DNA of 64,000 nucleotides from a bacterium (GCA_021827985.1 JAKATL010000004.1:62001-126000); one strand, 5' to 3'. Numbered from the stretch's first letter, positions 1 to 8,693 are shown. Program-made: numbers and translations. The notes: generated by a model not told the origin, from the letters alone.

Positions 1-519
1 GACGCCATCGCTTGGATGTTCACCGCCTTCGCCGGTGACGTCGAGAGGTGTTTCCGGCGCCGCCCCCCGGAGGACCGCCGCGATCTGGTCCAGGACGTCT
101 TCGTCACGGCCATCGTCAGGATCCACACCTTCCAGGGTGATCGCGAGGCGGCGCTGCGGGCGTGGTTGCGCAGCATTGCCTTCCACAGATGGCATCACCG
201 GTGGGAAGCGGACCTGGTGCGGCAGCGCTACCAGGGACCGGCGCTGGAGCAGCTTTTGGAGCTGAACCCCAGCCACTCCGCGTTTCGCGACCCCGCCACC
301 GACCCAGCTGCCGAGGTGGCATCGAGGGAGGCGGTGATCACTCTCCTCGGCCAGCTCACGCCACGCCAAGCGGAGGTGGTCAGGGCCCACGTCCTCGAGG
401 GACGCAGCACCCAGGACATCGCCGACTCATGGGGTGTTCCACGCGAGCGGGTTCGCGGGCTCTACAAGCGGGGGATGGCCCGGTTGCGGCGCCCTCGCCA
501 GACACTGCGCCCGGCATGA
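1..519 (+). CDS. RNA polymerase sigma factor, ECF/sigma-70 type (5' partial)
   Basis: The reading frame is open to the first base, so the true start is probably upstream and the N-terminal part of region 2 is missing. What remains has a region-2-like stretch (acidic and aromatic residues around RRDLVQDVFVTAI, then the RAWLRSIAFHRW segment) and, at about residues 115-165, a region-4 helix-turn-helix: TPRQAEVVRAHVLEG followed by STQDIADSWGVPRERV. This is the family pattern for promoter recognition at -10 and -35. It lies upstream of the Tad operon in the same direction with a 154-base gap, so it could direct that operon, but this is inference. A first ATG inside the window is at 16; a start there would cut off most of region 2. 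Confidence 0.8.
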   Translation, partial: DAIAWMFTAFAGDVERCFRRRPPEDRRDLVQDVFVTAIVRIHTFQGDREAALRAWLRSIAFHRWHHRWEADLVRQRYQGPALEQLLELNPSHSAFRDPATDPAAEVASREAVITLLGQLTPRQAEVVRAHVLEGRSTQDIADSWGVPRERVRGLYKRGMARLRRPRQTLRPA

Positions 520-544
520 GTGCGGCTGCCCCGGACCGCCAAGT

Positions 545-558
545 TTACGGATCCGTAA
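545..558. promoter_or_regulatory. 14-bp perfect palindrome upstream of the Tad operon
   Basis: TTACGGATCCGTAA is a perfect inverted repeat in the gap between the sigma factor and the first tad gene, about 115 bases before the GTG start at 674. Its position suggests an operator for the pilus operon. No clear -35/-10 pair is visible beside it, and a 14-bp palindrome can occur by chance, so the call is tentative. Confidence 0.3.
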
Positions 559-673
559 CCCCCACACCTCTTCCCCCAGAGGTCGGCGGGAGCGCAGAAT
601 CGGCTGCCATCGGGGTTGGGCCTGGGGTGACGCCTCGAAGGGCCGGGGGCGGCTTGGTGTGGGGAGCGGAGCG

Positions 674-1393
674 GTGAGGTGGCGAGTCGCAGCCGTGGTG
701 GGTCTTTTGACCTTTGCTGCGGCGCTCGTCGGCCTCCTCGCCCTGCAGATCGAGGTCCAGGGCGGCGAGGTCCGGGTGCTGGTGGCGGCGCAGACGATCG
801 AGCCGGGTCAGGTAATCCAGGCGGACACAGCGTTCTTGGCCCCGGGCGGATCCCTGGTCCGGCTCGGGAAGGCTGGTCTGGCAGACGCCATCCCGGAGGC
901 CAGCTACCGCGAGGTGGCGGGGGCCGTTGCGTTGGTGCGAATCCCCGCCGGGGCCCTGATTCTGCGCCACGACCTGGCGATGGGTGCCTCGGCCGATCTT
1001 CGCCAGCTGACCCTCACTCTGGCCTCCATGCCCAGCGGACTCGGGCCAGGCAGCAGGGTGGACCTTCTCGCGGTCTGGGGCCAGGGGGGTGGGGCGGGTT
1101 CGCCGGGATCCATATGTCCCAGTTCTGCGCCGGCAGGGTGTGTGGTCCCGCTTGCCCAGGGGGTCTCCCTGCTGGCCGCGAACTCTGGGGCGCACACGGT
1201 GACCATCGACGTCCCGCCGTCCGAGGTGAGCCCCTGGCTCCTGCTGGACGCCACCCAGCCCATCTGGGCCGTGCCCGCAGGGTCAGCAGTCTGCCCCGGG
1301 GTGGAGCAGCCCATCTCAAGCCCCTCCCAGGCGCTGCAGGAGATCCGTGGCGGTTTGAGCCTCGCCGCCTGCCCCGGGGGCCGCACCCCTTGA
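674..1393 (+). CDS. SAF-domain pilus assembly protein, CpaB/RcpC-like
   Basis: This is a 239-residue protein with one N-terminal membrane segment (about residues 6-26) and an extracytoplasmic part. An SAF-like region begins near VLVAAQTIEPGQVIQ, where family members carry the conserved RxIxxGxxI pattern. CpaB/RcpC proteins are inner-membrane or periplasmic parts of Tad pilus machines. The GTG at 674 was chosen because the hydrophobic segment follows at once and GGGGAGCGG lies just upstream; a longer open frame back to 434 overlaps the sigma gene and has no protein-like composition. The downstream ATPase gene overlaps its stop by four bases, so it is the first gene of the tad operon. Confidence 0.65.
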   Translation: MRWRVAAVVGLLTFAAALVGLLALQIEVQGGEVRVLVAAQTIEPGQVIQADTAFLAPGGSLVRLGKAGLADAIPEASYREVAGAVALVRIPAGALILRHDLAMGASADLRQLTLTLASMPSGLGPGSRVDLLAVWGQGGGAGSPGSICPSSAPAGCVVPLAQGVSLLAANSGAHTVTIDVPPSEVSPWLLLDATQPIWAVPAGSAVCPGVEQPISSPSQALQEIRGGLSLAACPGGRTP

Positions 1394-2253
1394 GGTTGAG
1401 GCAAGCGGCGGCCAAGGATCATCCCATCGATTGGGATGACCCTTCGTCGGCAACCGAGGGCCGGGTGGTGGGGGTCGTAGGCCCGGGAGGGGGGTCGGGT
1501 GTCACCACGCTGGCGGTCAGCCTCGCCCTGGCGGCGGCGGGCACCGGCCGGTCGGTCGCCCTGGTGGACGCTGATCCCGGGCTCGGGATGGTGGCGGCCC
1601 AGCTGGGTTTGGGGGAGGACCGCTCCCTCTTCCATCTGGTTCACGAAGCCACGCTTCGGCCAGTCGACCATGCCGCGCTCGGGCGGCACCTGCAGTCGTA
1701 TCGCGGCCTCGCAGTCCTGGCCGGCCGCGCCGAGCCAGGGAGGGCGGTGGGTTCACTCTTGTCCGGGTTGGAGTCGGTGATGGGCCTCCTGGCCGAACTC
1801 CACGAGCTGATCCTGGTCGATATCGGACCGCTGCACTCCGAAACCGCGGCCGCGATCGCCTTCCGCTGCCAGGCGCTGGTATGGGTGGTGGACGGGTCGC
1901 CGCTCGGTGCCGACCGCCTGGACCGCTGCCTCTCCTCATCCTTCGGCCGCCCTCTCCGCTCGAAGCCGCAGATGGCGATCATCAATCGCGCCGGCCCGGG
2001 GCTGCCCACCAGGGCCCGGGAATGGCTGGCCCGGGAGTATGGGCTATCGGTACTGGGACTCGTGCCCTTCGACCTGGCCGCCGTTCGGTCCGCCGAGGAG
2101 CGCCTGCTTCCCCCGGTCCTCGGGGGAGCGCTCACCTCCTCCTTGCGCCGAGCGGCAAATCGCATGATGGAGGTCCTCGACGGGCAGGGCGGTGCCCGCC
2201 TCCCGTCGGGCGCGCCGGCGTCCACGCTGAGACCGGAGTCCTCGAGCGCGTGA
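1390..2253 (+). CDS. TadZ/CpaE-like ParA-family ATPase without the signature lysines
   Basis: This 287-residue protein starts at a TTG whose last bases form the stop of the previous gene (TTGA). The nucleotide-binding loop at about residues 30-40 reads GPGGGSGVTTLAVS. It aligns with the deviant Walker A motif of ParA/MinD proteins, but both lysines are replaced (by Gly and Val). ALVDADPGLGMVAAQLGL follows, as in MinD-like proteins, and VDIGPL sits at the Walker B position. TadZ/CpaE proteins localise Tad pilus machines to the cell pole or membrane, and many are atypical at the P-loop, so loss of the lysines fits that branch. A second gene of this type closes the operon at 7211. Confidence 0.75.
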   Translation: MRLRQAAAKDHPIDWDDPSSATEGRVVGVVGPGGGSGVTTLAVSLALAAAGTGRSVALVDADPGLGMVAAQLGLGEDRSLFHLVHEATLRPVDHAALGRHLQSYRGLAVLAGRAEPGRAVGSLLSGLESVMGLLAELHELILVDIGPLHSETAAAIAFRCQALVWVVDGSPLGADRLDRCLSSSFGRPLRSKPQMAIINRAGPGLPTRAREWLAREYGLSVLGLVPFDLAAVRSAEERLLPPVLGGALTSSLRRAANRMMEVLDGQGGARLPSGAPASTLRPESSSA

Positions 2254-3629
2254 CCCTCGCCATTCCTCCGTCCGAGGACAGGGTGGGCAGCGGTCTGGCA
2301 GCTGCGGAGCAGCGCCTCCTGGCCCAGATCCGGTCGGGGATCGCCGGGAGGCTCATGGGCCGCAGGGAGACGCAGCTGGTGGCTTCCGATCGAGACTGGA
2401 TTCAGGAGCTGGTGGAGCGCGAGGTCCAGGCGTACCACGCCGCGGCGCCTAGACTCCAGGACCCGATTTTGGACTCTGATGGCTACGCCGCCCTGCGCCG
2501 CCGGCTGATGGCTGAGGTAGCCCCCCTCGGCCCGCTCCACGAGCTTCTCACTGACCCACTTGTGGAGGAGGTGATCGTCAACGGACCGGGGGAGGTCCTG
2601 GTGGTCCGGGATGGAGTCCAGCTCGACTCCGGGGTGCGGTTCTCCAGTGAGGAGGCGCTCCTCACCACCGTCCAGCACCTGCTGGGTGCGGGGGCTGCGC
2701 ACCTGGACCGCGCCAATCCCATGGTCACCGCCACGCTGGAGGACGGCTCGAGGCTGAACGCCGTGCTTCCACCGGTCGCCGTTCCGATGGCGGTTACGAT
2801 CCGTCGCCACCAGCTGGGCCGCTTCGCCCGGCTCTCAGATCTGGCCCTAGCCGGCGCGCTGCCATGGGAGCTTCTGCCGCTGCTCCAGGCGGCGGTCAGG
2901 GCCCGCCTCAGCATGGTGGTTTCCGGGAGCACCGGGTCGGGGAAGACCACCATGCTGAGGCTCCTGATCGCCGAGGTCCCCGAGTGGGAGCGGGTCATCA
3001 CGATCGAGGACCAGCGCGAACTTCACGTGCGGACCCCCAGCGGCGGTCGCGCCAACACCATCTCGCTCGAGGCTCGGGACCCCAACACCGAAGGCAGCGG
3101 AGAGGTGAGCATCCAGCAGCTGGTCCGCAATGCGCTCCGTCAGCGGCCCGACCGGATATTCGTGGGCGAGTGTCGCGGGGCCGAAGCTCTGGACGTCATC
3201 GATGCCATGGGCACCGGTCACGACGGCAGCGGCACCACCCTTCACGCCAACAGCGCTCGGGACGCCCTTCTGCGACTGGCGGGCCTGGTCCGTCGCCACC
3301 CCGCCCAAGCGCGCGCCGACCCCAGTGCCGTGGCGCGGGAGATCGCCGCCAAGGTGGACCTGGTGATCCATCTCAGTCGCTTCCGCCGTGCCGACGGCTC
3401 CGACTGCCGGGTGGTCCACTCGGTGGGATTCGTCACCGGCCAGGTGGAGGCCGACCTGCCCGTGGTCGACGAGATCTGCCGCTACCGACGCAGCCGGGGC
3501 GAGTGGCAGTGGCTGGTGGGGCGGCTCGACGACCTCGCCCCAAAGATCGGCGACAAGCTGCAGGCGGCCGGGGTGGACCTGGGATCACTTCCCCTCGGGG
3601 TCCCGATGCACACCTCAGCCCTGCCATGA
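2250..3629 (+). CDS. tadA: TadA/CpaF family pilus secretion ATPase
   Basis: This is a 459-residue hexameric-ATPase family protein that powers Flp pilus assembly at the cytoplasmic face. Visible motifs in order are the N-terminal domain with LTDPLVEEVIVNGP (typical of CpaF), Walker A SGSTGSGKTT at about residues 225-234, the Asp-box region ITIEDQRELH, Walker B RIFVGECRGAEALDVIDAM, and the His-box GSGTTLHANSA. The GTG start at 2250 overlaps the upstream stop (GTGA), with GGAG 12 bases upstream. It is followed directly by tadB and tadC. Family assignment is firm. Confidence 0.93.
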   Translation: MTLAIPPSEDRVGSGLAAAEQRLLAQIRSGIAGRLMGRRETQLVASDRDWIQELVEREVQAYHAAAPRLQDPILDSDGYAALRRRLMAEVAPLGPLHELLTDPLVEEVIVNGPGEVLVVRDGVQLDSGVRFSSEEALLTTVQHLLGAGAAHLDRANPMVTATLEDGSRLNAVLPPVAVPMAVTIRRHQLGRFARLSDLALAGALPWELLPLLQAAVRARLSMVVSGSTGSGKTTMLRLLIAEVPEWERVITIEDQRELHVRTPSGGRANTISLEARDPNTEGSGEVSIQQLVRNALRQRPDRIFVGECRGAEALDVIDAMGTGHDGSGTTLHANSARDALLRLAGLVRRHPAQARADPSAVAREIAAKVDLVIHLSRFRRADGSDCRVVHSVGFVTGQVEADLPVVDEICRYRRSRGEWQWLVGRLDDLAPKIGDKLQAAGVDLGSLPLGVPMHTSALP

Positions 3630-4543
3630 ACCTTCTCCTGCTTCTGGCCGCCTCCGCCGGGATCGCCGGCGCCGGCAGTGCCGCGGTACTCCTCGGGGGG
3701 CCAGTTGCCGGATGGTGGGCGTCCCCGCCCGCGCAGCTGCCCTCCCAGAGAGGGACGGCCAGCAGGGCGAGGCGTTTCCGGCTTCCTTCGCGGGCAGCCG
3801 TCATCTTGTCACTTGCTGCTGGCATTGCCGCCGCGGCTCTCATGTGGCTGGTCCTGGGACTGCTCCTTCCCAGCCTGATGGTGGGGGCAATGGCTGGCGC
3901 CGGTGGGCTGAGCCTGGATGCCGTGCGCTGCCTGCACCGGCGCGGACGAGAGCGCGAGGCGCTGGTAGCGCTGGTCGACCTTCTGGTGCAGCTGCTGGCC
4001 GCGGGGCAGAGTGTCCGCCAAGCGCTCGAGGCCCTCTCCAAGAGCGGTCCTGGCCTGCTGCGACCCGAGCTGCAGGCGATCGTCCGGAGGCAGCGGCAGG
4101 TCTCCCTGGAACAGGCCCTCTGGGAGGCACAGCTCCGGATCAGCCAGCCCCTCTTCACCCTGACCGCCACAGCTCTGGCGGTCGGAAGCCGATCTGGGGG
4201 CCGGCTCACTCCCCTGCTGGACGAGCTTTCCCGCTCCGCCCACCAGCTCGAGGCAGTGCAGCGTCAGCTGCGGGCGGAGCAGGCTCAGGGGCGACTCGGG
4301 GCATTGGTGATTGCGGCCATGCCCATCTGCCTCCTGGTGGTCCTGCGGGTGGTCAACCCCGGCTACCTCTCCCCCTACGCCTCGATCTCGGGCCAGCTCC
4401 TGCTCTCGCTCCTTCTCGGCCTGATCGTGGCCGGCTACCTGTGGATGCTGTGGATCCTGCGCCTACCGGAGCCGGAGCTGGGCGTTCTCCCCCCGGTCGC
4501 GACCGCCCGAGGCGAGGACGAGCCAGCGGAGCACCCAGTTTGA
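3626..4543 (+). CDS. tadB: TadB-like pilus inner-membrane platform protein
   Basis: This is a 305-residue type II secretion F-domain protein. It has an N-terminal membrane segment, a pair of hydrophobic helices at about residues 52-90, a cytoplasmic F domain (LVQLLAAGQSVRQALEAL, then a SGGRLTPLLDELS segment) and two C-terminal membrane helices. TadB and TadC form the platform that the TadA ATPase acts on. The ATG overlaps the tadA stop (ATGA). The order tadA-tadB-tadC supports the call, since the TadB and TadC families resemble one another. Confidence 0.85.
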   Translation: MNLLLLLAASAGIAGAGSAAVLLGGPVAGWWASPPAQLPSQRGTASRARRFRLPSRAAVILSLAAGIAAAALMWLVLGLLLPSLMVGAMAGAGGLSLDAVRCLHRRGREREALVALVDLLVQLLAAGQSVRQALEALSKSGPGLLRPELQAIVRRQRQVSLEQALWEAQLRISQPLFTLTATALAVGSRSGGRLTPLLDELSRSAHQLEAVQRQLRAEQAQGRLGALVIAAMPICLLVVLRVVNPGYLSPYASISGQLLLSLLLGLIVAGYLWMLWILRLPEPELGVLPPVATARGEDEPAEHPV

Positions 4544-5439
4544 AGGCCGGGATCTCGCCGGCCTCCCTGCTCGTGACAGACTGGCCCCTACTGGTGGGGG
4601 CGGCGGCCGTCGCCGTGCTGGCTGCGTTGGCCGGCTGGACTTGGCCTCGCAGGCGAACCTGGGGGGAGCGTGTCGCCGCCGCCAGGAGGCGACGGCTGCA
4701 GGCTCCCGGCTCGGCGGACCCACCCCGCGGGTGGCTGGCCATGGCCGGGGGCCGCCTGCCCCGCGACCTGCGGGCCCGGGTGCGACAGTCCTTGGAGCGA
4801 TCGGGCTACGAGCTGGGTGCGGAGGAGCTGCTCGGCCGCCTGATCGCAGCCGAGGCCATCGCGCTGGTTCTGGCGACTCTCCTGGTTCTTACCATGTCAT
4901 TGCCGGTGCAGCTGTTGGCGGTGGTCGCTGTGCCGCCACTGATCGTGGCGGGGGCGTTGCAGCGCTCGGCCCGGCGGCGGCGAGCCTCGATCTTGGGGGA
5001 GCTGCCGCTCTTGGTGGACCTTATGGCCCTGGAGCAGGCGGGGGGTGGAGTGGGCGCCCGGCGGGCCATGGAACTGGTGGTGGCCAGGAGCGCTGGCCCG
5101 GCCGCTGCCATCATCAGGGACTGCCTCACTCGCTCCGCGACCCCTGGGAGTCCACCGCTTGACGGCGAGTTGGAGCGGGCCGCTGCACAATATCGGCTCC
5201 CCGCGGTCGCGGCCCTGGCGGCGGTGATAAGGATCCAGCGTGCCGAGGGGATTGCCACCGGCGCCCCCCTGGGCAACCTGGCTCGTGGGCTCCGAGACCG
5301 GCAGCGCGACCGTGTCACCGAGGAGGGCCGGCGGGCGCTGGTGGCCATGCTCCTGCCGGTCGCGGCCTGCATCCTCCTCCCGTTCATCCTGATCGTCCTC
5401 TTCCCGGCCATCTCCCAGTTTGGGAAGGCGTTCTCGTGA
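4540..5439 (+). CDS. tadC: TadC-like pilus inner-membrane platform protein
   Basis: This is a 299-residue F-domain membrane protein and the second platform component of the Tad machine. Helices are seen near the N-terminus (LLVGAAAVAVLAALAGW), in the middle (LIAAEAIALVLATLLVLTM) and at the C-terminus (ILLPFILIVLFPAISQF), around an F domain with LPLLVDLMALEQAGGGVGAR. The chosen start is a TTG at 4540 inside the preceding stop (TTGA), with CGGAG eight bases upstream; the frame is open much further upstream but only across the tadB gene. Confidence 0.82.
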   Translation: MKAGISPASLLVTDWPLLVGAAAVAVLAALAGWTWPRRRTWGERVAAARRRRLQAPGSADPPRGWLAMAGGRLPRDLRARVRQSLERSGYELGAEELLGRLIAAEAIALVLATLLVLTMSLPVQLLAVVAVPPLIVAGALQRSARRRRASILGELPLLVDLMALEQAGGGVGARRAMELVVARSAGPAAAIIRDCLTRSATPGSPPLDGELERAAAQYRLPAVAALAAVIRIQRAEGIATGAPLGNLARGLRDRQRDRVTEEGRRALVAMLLPVAACILLPFILIVLFPAISQFGKAFS

Positions 5440-6101
5440 GCGCCGGGCGGAGGGGGCGGAGTTCCGGCCAGGCCATGGTAGAGATGGCCATCGGGACGGG
5501 CATCTTCCTGCTGGCGGTCCTTGGGGCAGCCCAGCTGGGCGTCTCCGCCCTGAGCCAGGAGGGGATCCAGAGCGCCGCCCTCAGCGGCGCCCGGGCTGCC
5601 TCCGCGGCCGTGGTCGCCGGGGACCCGCTGCAGCGGCTGCAGGAGGGCCAGTCGGCCGCCCTGGCCTCGCTGGCCACAACCCGACTGGGAATGGACGAAC
5701 TCCTGCCCTGTCCCGGAGGAAGCGCTTTTGGCTGCGGGGTCGGAATGGACTGTGCCCTCTACCTCCACGGCCGTGCGCTTGCCGGGACCGAGGAGCCCTG
5801 TGGGGTCGCCAACTCCGCCAACGGCTATGGGCCGGCACCACGCGATCTGGACGGTTCCCAGAACCCTGCCTGCAGCGACCAGGACTGCTTCGGCGCCGCG
5901 CTCTCCATGCGCCCGTGCGCCCAGCCGGGCCTACCGGGCCGACTCAGGGTCTGTATCGCCTACACATCCTGGCCCCCCCGAGCGGTCGACATCTGGATCA
6001 CGGGGACCGTGCGCACCCTGCTTCCCTGGTTCAGCGGGGCTGGCCTTGACCTGCAGACCGTGAGCGCCAGACTCCGCCTGCAGGTCGAGGGGCTGGCTTG
6101 A
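5436..6101 (+). CDS. TadE-like minor pilin or pseudopilin
   Basis: This is a 221-residue secreted or membrane-anchored protein. The N-terminus has the prepilin-like pattern SSGQAMVEMAIGTGIFLLAV: a glycine before a hydrophobic helix with a glutamate at the +5 position, as in Tad minor pilins. The remaining part contains about nine cysteines, unusual for TadE and suggesting disulfides outside the membrane. The GTG start overlaps the tadC stop by four bases. It is the first of three consecutive proteins with similar N-termini. Confidence 0.7.
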   Translation: MSAGRRGRSSGQAMVEMAIGTGIFLLAVLGAAQLGVSALSQEGIQSAALSGARAASAAVVAGDPLQRLQEGQSAALASLATTRLGMDELLPCPGGSAFGCGVGMDCALYLHGRALAGTEEPCGVANSANGYGPAPRDLDGSQNPACSDQDCFGAALSMRPCAQPGLPGRLRVCIAYTSWPPRAVDIWITGTVRTLLPWFSGAGLDLQTVSARLRLQVEGLA

Positions 6102-6658
6102 GAGCTCCGGGTTCGGGTCGGGGCCAGGCGTTGGTGGAGCTTGCCCTGGTTCTTCCTGTCCTGCTCCTCCTCGGGCTGGCCGCGGCCGCCATAGTGCAGG
6201 TGGCCAGGACCCAGCTTGCCATGTCCACGGCCGCCTCGGCCGCAGCGCTGGTGGCGGCGCGCGCTCCCGACGCGGCTGCCGCCTGCACCCAGTCCCGGCT
6301 GCAGTTGGAGACCTCCATCTCGGACAGCGGCGGACTGATCCCCGCCACGCTCACCGACCACCTCGACGGTCGGTGCGCCGGGCCCCTGCCGCTCCCCGCC
6401 GCGGCCGTTCCGAATTCGTACTTCATCTGGCTGGGGCTGGGTGGTGCCCAGGACACCTTCTGCCGCCGGGGCACGCCAGTCCGCGGCTCCCTGACGGACG
6501 GTGACGTGGTGGTCTCTCTCGCATACCGTCCCAACCTCTCCTGGCTGCCGCTGGTGGGCAGCTGGCTGAGCCCGGTGCTTCAAACGCAGTCGGTCCAGAA
6601 GGTCGACCCCTTTAGAAGCCGCGACCCGAGCCAGGATCCCACCGGTGACAACTGCTGA
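6098..6658 (+). CDS. TadE-like pilus assembly protein
   Basis: This is a 186-residue protein with a short basic N-terminus, then GRGQALVELALVLPVLLLLGL, the classic TadE/TadG motif (Gln-Ala-x-Val-Glu-x-Ala before a membrane helix). The C-terminal part is extracytoplasmic, with few cysteines and no recognisable catalytic residues. The start is a TTG within the preceding stop (TTGA). The gene ends 14 bases inside the next one. TadE proteins are processed pseudopilins needed for pilus formation. Confidence 0.75.
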   Translation: MRAPGSGRGQALVELALVLPVLLLLGLAAAAIVQVARTQLAMSTAASAAALVAARAPDAAAACTQSRLQLETSISDSGGLIPATLTDHLDGRCAGPLPLPAAAVPNSYFIWLGLGGAQDTFCRRGTPVRGSLTDGDVVVSLAYRPNLSWLPLVGSWLSPVLQTQSVQKVDPFRSRDPSQDPTGDNC

Positions 6659-7217
6659 CCGCCGGGCAAGACAGAGGGGTCAAATCCTGCCCCTCTTCGC
6701 CCTCCTCCTGGCGATACTGCTCCTGCCGGTGGCAGCCCTTGCCGTGGACGGAGGGCTGATCCTGAGCCGCCACGCGGAGCTGGTCGGGGAGGCCCAGGCC
6801 GCCGCCGAGGCGGGGTCGCAAGCGGTGGACCAGACCGCTCTCTCCCAAAACGGGACGTTCCAGCTCTGTGTCGCCGCGGACGGAGGTCCGGACTGCGGTA
6901 ATGGGGTGGGCAACGTACTGGACGTAGTCAACGAGGTCATCAGTTCGTCAGCTGGGGCGGGTGTCAACCGGTGCACCCAGGTGACCGCGATCCCAGCCCA
7001 GTTCGCGGGCGCCAGCGGTTGCGACATGACGGTTCTAGCCCCCTGCGGCGCGGACGGACCGCCGCTCGGGGTCGAGGTGACGATCTGGGCGCCCGCGGAG
7101 ATCCCTCTGGCCGGCATTGGCCCGCTGGGCACCCTCCGGCTGCGGGCGGAGGCCACATCCTGGCTCGCCCACGGGATCGGAGCTATGGCGAATCCGCCGG
7201 TGCTACCCCGATGCTGA
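6645..7217 (+). CDS. TadG-like (putative Flp pilus assembly) protein
   Basis: This is a 190-residue protein with RQRGQILPLFALLLAILLLPVAALAVDGG near the N-terminus, the pattern of the Flp-assembly TadG N-domain: Arg-Gly-Gln before a long helix ending in an Asp-Gly. The remainder is a short extracytoplasmic region with paired cysteines; the von Willebrand domain found in large TadG proteins is absent, so it is a short version. The GTG start at 6645 overlaps the previous gene by 14 bases. The next gene starts 7 bases before its stop. Confidence 0.7.
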   Translation: MTTADRRARQRGQILPLFALLLAILLLPVAALAVDGGLILSRHAELVGEAQAAAEAGSQAVDQTALSQNGTFQLCVAADGGPDCGNGVGNVLDVVNEVISSSAGAGVNRCTQVTAIPAQFAGASGCDMTVLAPCGADGPPLGVEVTIWAPAEIPLAGIGPLGTLRLRAEATSWLAHGIGAMANPPVLPRC

Positions 7218-8260
7218 CTCCTTGGCCCCGCCTTCCTCTGGCCGCAACCGAGGCACCGCCGCCACCGGAATACTCCGCGCCGGCCACCCTGCCCTGGAGC
7301 TCCGGGAATGCGAGTGCGATCAGCCCGCCCCTCCACCCCCTGCTGGTGGTCGCTGATCCACCCCCAGTGACCGCGGAGCGGCCCTCTCGCCCTGTGGCGT
7401 CGCTGAGGTCGGCGCTTCGCCTCGTCCGCCCCGGAGGTGGCTCACAGCCCAGCCGCTCGGAGCCGGGGTCACCGCGGACGGGTAGGCTCCCCGAGTTGGT
7501 GGTCGTCCTGGGGGCGCGAGGCGGGGTGGGAGCCTCCAGCCTGGCTCTAGACCTGGCCTGGCGCGGTGCCCGAGCCTACAGAAATCCGGTACTGCTGATC
7601 GACGCGGACGAGGAGCATCCTGCCCTCGACCTCCTGCTCGGAGCCGCAACCGTGGAGGAGGACCTCTGGCCGTCGGCGCGGCTCGACCACATCCTGCTGC
7701 GACTGGCAGACCTGGCCAGCGGTGCCGCCACCCTGGAGCGGATGCTTTGGAGCGGACCCTCGGATGGATTCCACGCCCTCCTCGGCCTGACCCCACACCG
7801 GGAGCCCACCCCGGTCGGGGTGGAGCACCTCGACTACCTCTACCGTTACCACCTCCGCCCCGGCTTCCGGACCGTTCTGGTGGACGGCGGGGCGGCGGGC
7901 CAGGAGCTTTCCACCTCCGCCCGCTTCTACGCCTCCATAGCCGACTGGCTGGTGGTGGTCACCCACGAGGGCGACACCTGCCTTAGGAGCTGCCTCGGGT
8001 TGCTCGAGCAGGTCCTGGCCCTTCCTGGCCGGCGACAGGTCGCGGTGGTGGTGACCGGGACGGGTGGGAGCGGGGGTGACCCGGCCCTGCGCCGGTTCGA
8101 GCGGGCGGCGGCCGTGCGCCTGCGTCGACCCTGGGTCCCGACCACGGCCCAGTTGGCCACTCACCGCCATCGTCCGCTCGCCGAAGTGGATCGGAAGGTC
8201 CTGGCGGCCGTCGACCAGCTGTTGTGCGCCGTCTCGGTTCCTGGTGGCATCCCTGAGTAG
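7211..8260 (+). CDS. Second TadZ/CpaE-like ATPase with proline-rich N-terminus
   Basis: This is a 349-residue ParA/MinD-superfamily protein. About 95 residues of low-complexity, proline- and serine-rich sequence precede the ATPase domain. The P-loop reads VLGARGGVGASSLALDLA, again without the signature lysines (Arg and Ala in their place), and is followed by LLIDADEEHPALDLLLG. It differs clearly from the copy at 1390, so the operon holds two divergent TadZ-like proteins. The N-terminal tail might hold a polar-localisation or receiver-like role, but no receiver domain can be recognised. The ATG at 7211 overlaps the upstream gene by seven bases. Confidence 0.7.
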   Translation: MLTPWPRLPLAATEAPPPPEYSAPATLPWSSGNASAISPPLHPLLVVADPPPVTAERPSRPVASLRSALRLVRPGGGSQPSRSEPGSPRTGRLPELVVVLGARGGVGASSLALDLAWRGARAYRNPVLLIDADEEHPALDLLLGAATVEEDLWPSARLDHILLRLADLASGAATLERMLWSGPSDGFHALLGLTPHREPTPVGVEHLDYLYRYHLRPGFRTVLVDGGAAGQELSTSARFYASIADWLVVVTHEGDTCLRSCLGLLEQVLALPGRRQVAVVVTGTGGSGGDPALRRFERAAAVRLRRPWVPTTAQLATHRHRPLAEVDRKVLAAVDQLLCAVSVPGGIPE

Positions 8261-8693
8261 GGCGGCGGGACTCCTCCGCCGCCTGGACAGCACCTCGTCG
8301 GAACGCCAGAGGGGCGCGGAGCTGGTCACCTTCCGTCTGCGCCAGATGGTCGACGAGCTCGAGTCCGCCACCTCACAGCGGGACGAGCTGGCCCTGGCCC
8401 GGGTGGTCGCACCAACCCTCCTGGCCCGGCTCAGCTCCCACGGAGCGGAGCTGGCCCGTGGGCAGGTGAGATGGAGGCCGGCGCGCCAAGGGCTGCGGTG
8501 GGCCGAGGCCGATCGCGTGTCCGGCAGTACGGGCAGAGCCTGGTTCCGAGTTCGCTTCGAGGATCTGACCACCCACCTCGGACCCCAGGGACTCCTCGCC
8601 GCCCGGGCGGAAACCCGGGAACTCGAGCTGGAGGTCGACACCACGACCTCTCCCTGGCGGCTCTGGCAGGTCCTGGTGGTGGACAGGCGGTAG
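8244..8693 (+). CDS. Hypothetical protein closing the Tad operon
   Basis: This is a 149-residue soluble protein with no signal peptide or membrane helix. An N-terminal charged helical half (RQRGAELVTFRLRQMVDELE) is followed by a beta-rich half (AWFRVRFEDLTTHLG, then ELELEVDTTTSPWRLWQVLVV). The order, an amphipathic helix followed by strands ending in a W-x-W/L-x-V strand, recalls NTF2/Tim44-like folds, but this is only a shape argument. A GTG at 8244 gives a 17-base overlap with the preceding ATPase gene, so it is probably co-transcribed with it. The function is not recognised. Confidence 0.55.
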   Translation: MASLSRAAGLLRRLDSTSSERQRGAELVTFRLRQMVDELESATSQRDELALARVVAPTLLARLSSHGAELARGQVRWRPARQGLRWAEADRVSGSTGRAWFRVRFEDLTTHLGPQGLLAARAETRELELEVDTTTSPWRLWQVLVVDRR

